In this document: positions 63,063-64,000 of the stretch, piece after piece
Position numbering within the stretch: position 1 is the stretch's first letter
Layout: each line of letters starts with the position of its first letter
Assembly: GCF_014695975.1 (NCBI RefSeq)
Contig: NZ_JACJPI010000071.1
Coordinates: 62,001 to 126,000 of the forward strand
Direction of reading: 5' to 3'
DNA length: 64,000 bases
DNA from: Leptolyngbya sp. FACHB-321
Lineage (GTDB): Bacteria > Cyanobacteriota > Cyanobacteriia > Leptolyngbyales > Leptolyngbyaceae
The notes under the pieces: model-generated
Databases searched by the model: none
The model's input: only the letters and a program-made list of their open reading frames with translations
Told to the model about the DNA's origin: nothing
Program-made: the position numbers and the translations under genes

Positions 63063-63253
63063 CAGGAGAAGCCGTAGGCTGTCAGTGGTTAAAAGCTGAA
63101 CGCTGACGGCTGAACGCTTAAACTCAAAGCTGCTTTGATCCAGTCCTAACCATTCCTTACCTTGGACGAGTGAGCATGAGGCAGCAGAGCATGAACTAAG
63201 ATAAGGCAGCAATTTACCTTCTGCTAACGTTTATCCTCTGCTTCCCCTGATCC

Positions 63254-64000
63254 ATGCCTAACTATTCCGACTTAACCACCACGATCGCAGCTCAGGCAAA
63301 AGCCCGTGAGAATGTCCTGCCTGTTCGCAACGAGTCTTGTCGCTCAAAATTTCTCTTTCACCGTGCGCCCACCCAAAAGGTTTGCCTGTTTTTTCACGGG
63401 TTTACTGGCTACCCAAATCAGTTTTTGCCGCTGGGTAAAGCGTTGTTTGAGCAGGGCTACAACGTGCTGATTCCGTTGATGCCAGGGCACGGACAAGCAG
63501 GAAATTGGAACCGCGATCGTCCCACCCCACTTCCTACCGATCCAAAGGTCTATCAGGATTTTGCGTTGCACTGGATTCAGCAGGCAAAGGCACTGGGGCA
63601 ACAGGTTGTCATCGGTGGACTCTCAGGGGGAGGCACCCTTTGCGCTTGGGTCGCGCTGGAACACCGAACGTTAATCGATCGCGCCTTACTCTTTGCTCCC
63701 TACCTGAGCGGCAATAGTATCACCGATAAACTATTCATTAAGCTCTCTAATTCTTACTATGGCTGGGGTGGCAATCCTGAGTTGGCGATCGGCTACACCA
63801 GCTTTCAAGTGCCAGCACTGCGATTGTTTCTCGATTTAGGTACTCAACTGCTGAAACGCGCACGCAAAACGCCTGCGGCTCCAATGTTTCTTTTCTCCAC
63901 TGAAATTGACGATTCAGTTGATACAAACGACCACAAAGCCTTTTTTGCCGATGCACTTAAGTTACAGCCTAAGTGCTGGTATCACTGCTTCGATCGCTCC
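63254..64000 (+). CDS. Alpha/beta hydrolase, tandem copy 2 (truncated by window)
   Basis: The ATG at 63254 opens a frame without a stop to the window end, 249 codons. The N-terminus (MPNYSDLTTTIAAQAKAREN) matches that of the copy at 62031. It has CLFFHGFTGYPNQFLPLG, the PGHGQAGNWNR loop and the nucleophile elbow GGLSGGGTL (Ser in GLSGG in place of GLSAG). The two genes are tandem duplicates of the same family, in the same orientation, 191 bp apart. The acid and His residues lie beyond or near the window end and cannot be checked. Confidence 0.85.
   Translation, partial: MPNYSDLTTTIAAQAKARENVLPVRNESCRSKFLFHRAPTQKVCLFFHGFTGYPNQFLPLGKALFEQGYNVLIPLMPGHGQAGNWNRDRPTPLPTDPKVYQDFALHWIQQAKALGQQVVIGGLSGGGTLCAWVALEHRTLIDRALLFAPYLSGNSITDKLFIKLSNSYYGWGGNPELAIGYTSFQVPALRLFLDLGTQLLKRARKTPAAPMFLFSTEIDDSVDTNDHKAFFADALKLQPKCWYHCFDRS

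Noticed and set aside
1-64000. Recurring GCGATCGC/CGATCG as a possible CRISPR or regulatory array
   Set aside because: This is the HIP1 palindrome of cyanobacteria, scattered without regular spacing, inside and outside genes.

Overview
The window is a gene-dense piece of a cyanobacterial chromosome. The HIP1 palindrome GCGATCGC and its core CGATCG recur throughout. The gene content is also cyanobacterial: a CRR6-type NdhI maturation factor, an SLH/OprB porin, a thylakoid-type membrane thioredoxin, DUF928, a CHASE2 cyclase, small cyanobacterial omega subunit, and a CHAT-domain surface protein. No phage, plasmid or CRISPR markers were seen. I cannot assign a genus.

Layout. 0-7 kb: the start of a family-4 glycosyltransferase, a two-domain universal stress protein, a CheR methyltransferase that seems cut off from a longer CheR-PAS protein by a frameshift, a 204-bp MITE-like element, an asparagine-synthase-like gene broken by one in-frame amber codon, a conserved hypothetical and a CpdA-like phosphodiesterase. 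7-12 kb: a 1600-residue polypeptide joining a complete GT2 glycosyltransferase, a filamentous-haemagglutinin secretion domain with beta repeats, a cadherin-like module and a C-terminal CHAT protease domain. 12-20 kb: GNAT acetyltransferase, two identical tRNA-Asp(GTC) genes, small hypotheticals, a divergent EamA transporter/LysR regulator pair, a quinone-oxidoreductase-like enzyme and an SLH-SLBB export protein. 20-27 kb: EI24 membrane protein, an orphan sugar/nucleoside ABC permease, a GAF-LuxR regulator and a MacAB-like export operon (adaptor, permease, ATPase). 27-34 kb: CHASE2 adenylate/guanylate cyclase with DUF928 neighbour, a multidrug/lipid-type ABC exporter and a YdcF-family membrane protein. 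34-44 kb: sugar-phosphate transferase, RdgB, a GDSL hydrolase, rpoZ, MlaE permease, a secreted low-complexity protein, the porin and a 49-codon ORF divergent from it. 44-52 kb: leuC, crr6, a lytic transglycosylase, a DUF202 protein, a transketolase/phosphoketolase-like enzyme and a small secreted protein. 52-64 kb: dTDP-sugar genes (rfbC, rfbA, a GT4, rfbB; no rfbD), murG, a VOC protein, a TxlA-like thioredoxin, argB and tandem alpha/beta hydrolases, the second cut by the window end.

Themes. Much of the window concerns the cell envelope: polysaccharide precursors, glycosyltransferases, export proteins, porin, peptidoglycan enzymes and surface adhesins. These are mixed with housekeeping genes (rpoZ, murG, argB, leuC, rdgB). 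Most genes are single or in short runs, so functional linkage is mostly inferred from adjacent pairs. The most unusual features are the GT2-TPS-CHAT fusion, the interrupted asparagine-synthase-like gene, the decayed CheR-PAS gene beside a MITE with a clear 6-bp target duplication, and the transketolase/phosphoketolase hybrid. All family names rest on reading motifs by eye; no search was run.
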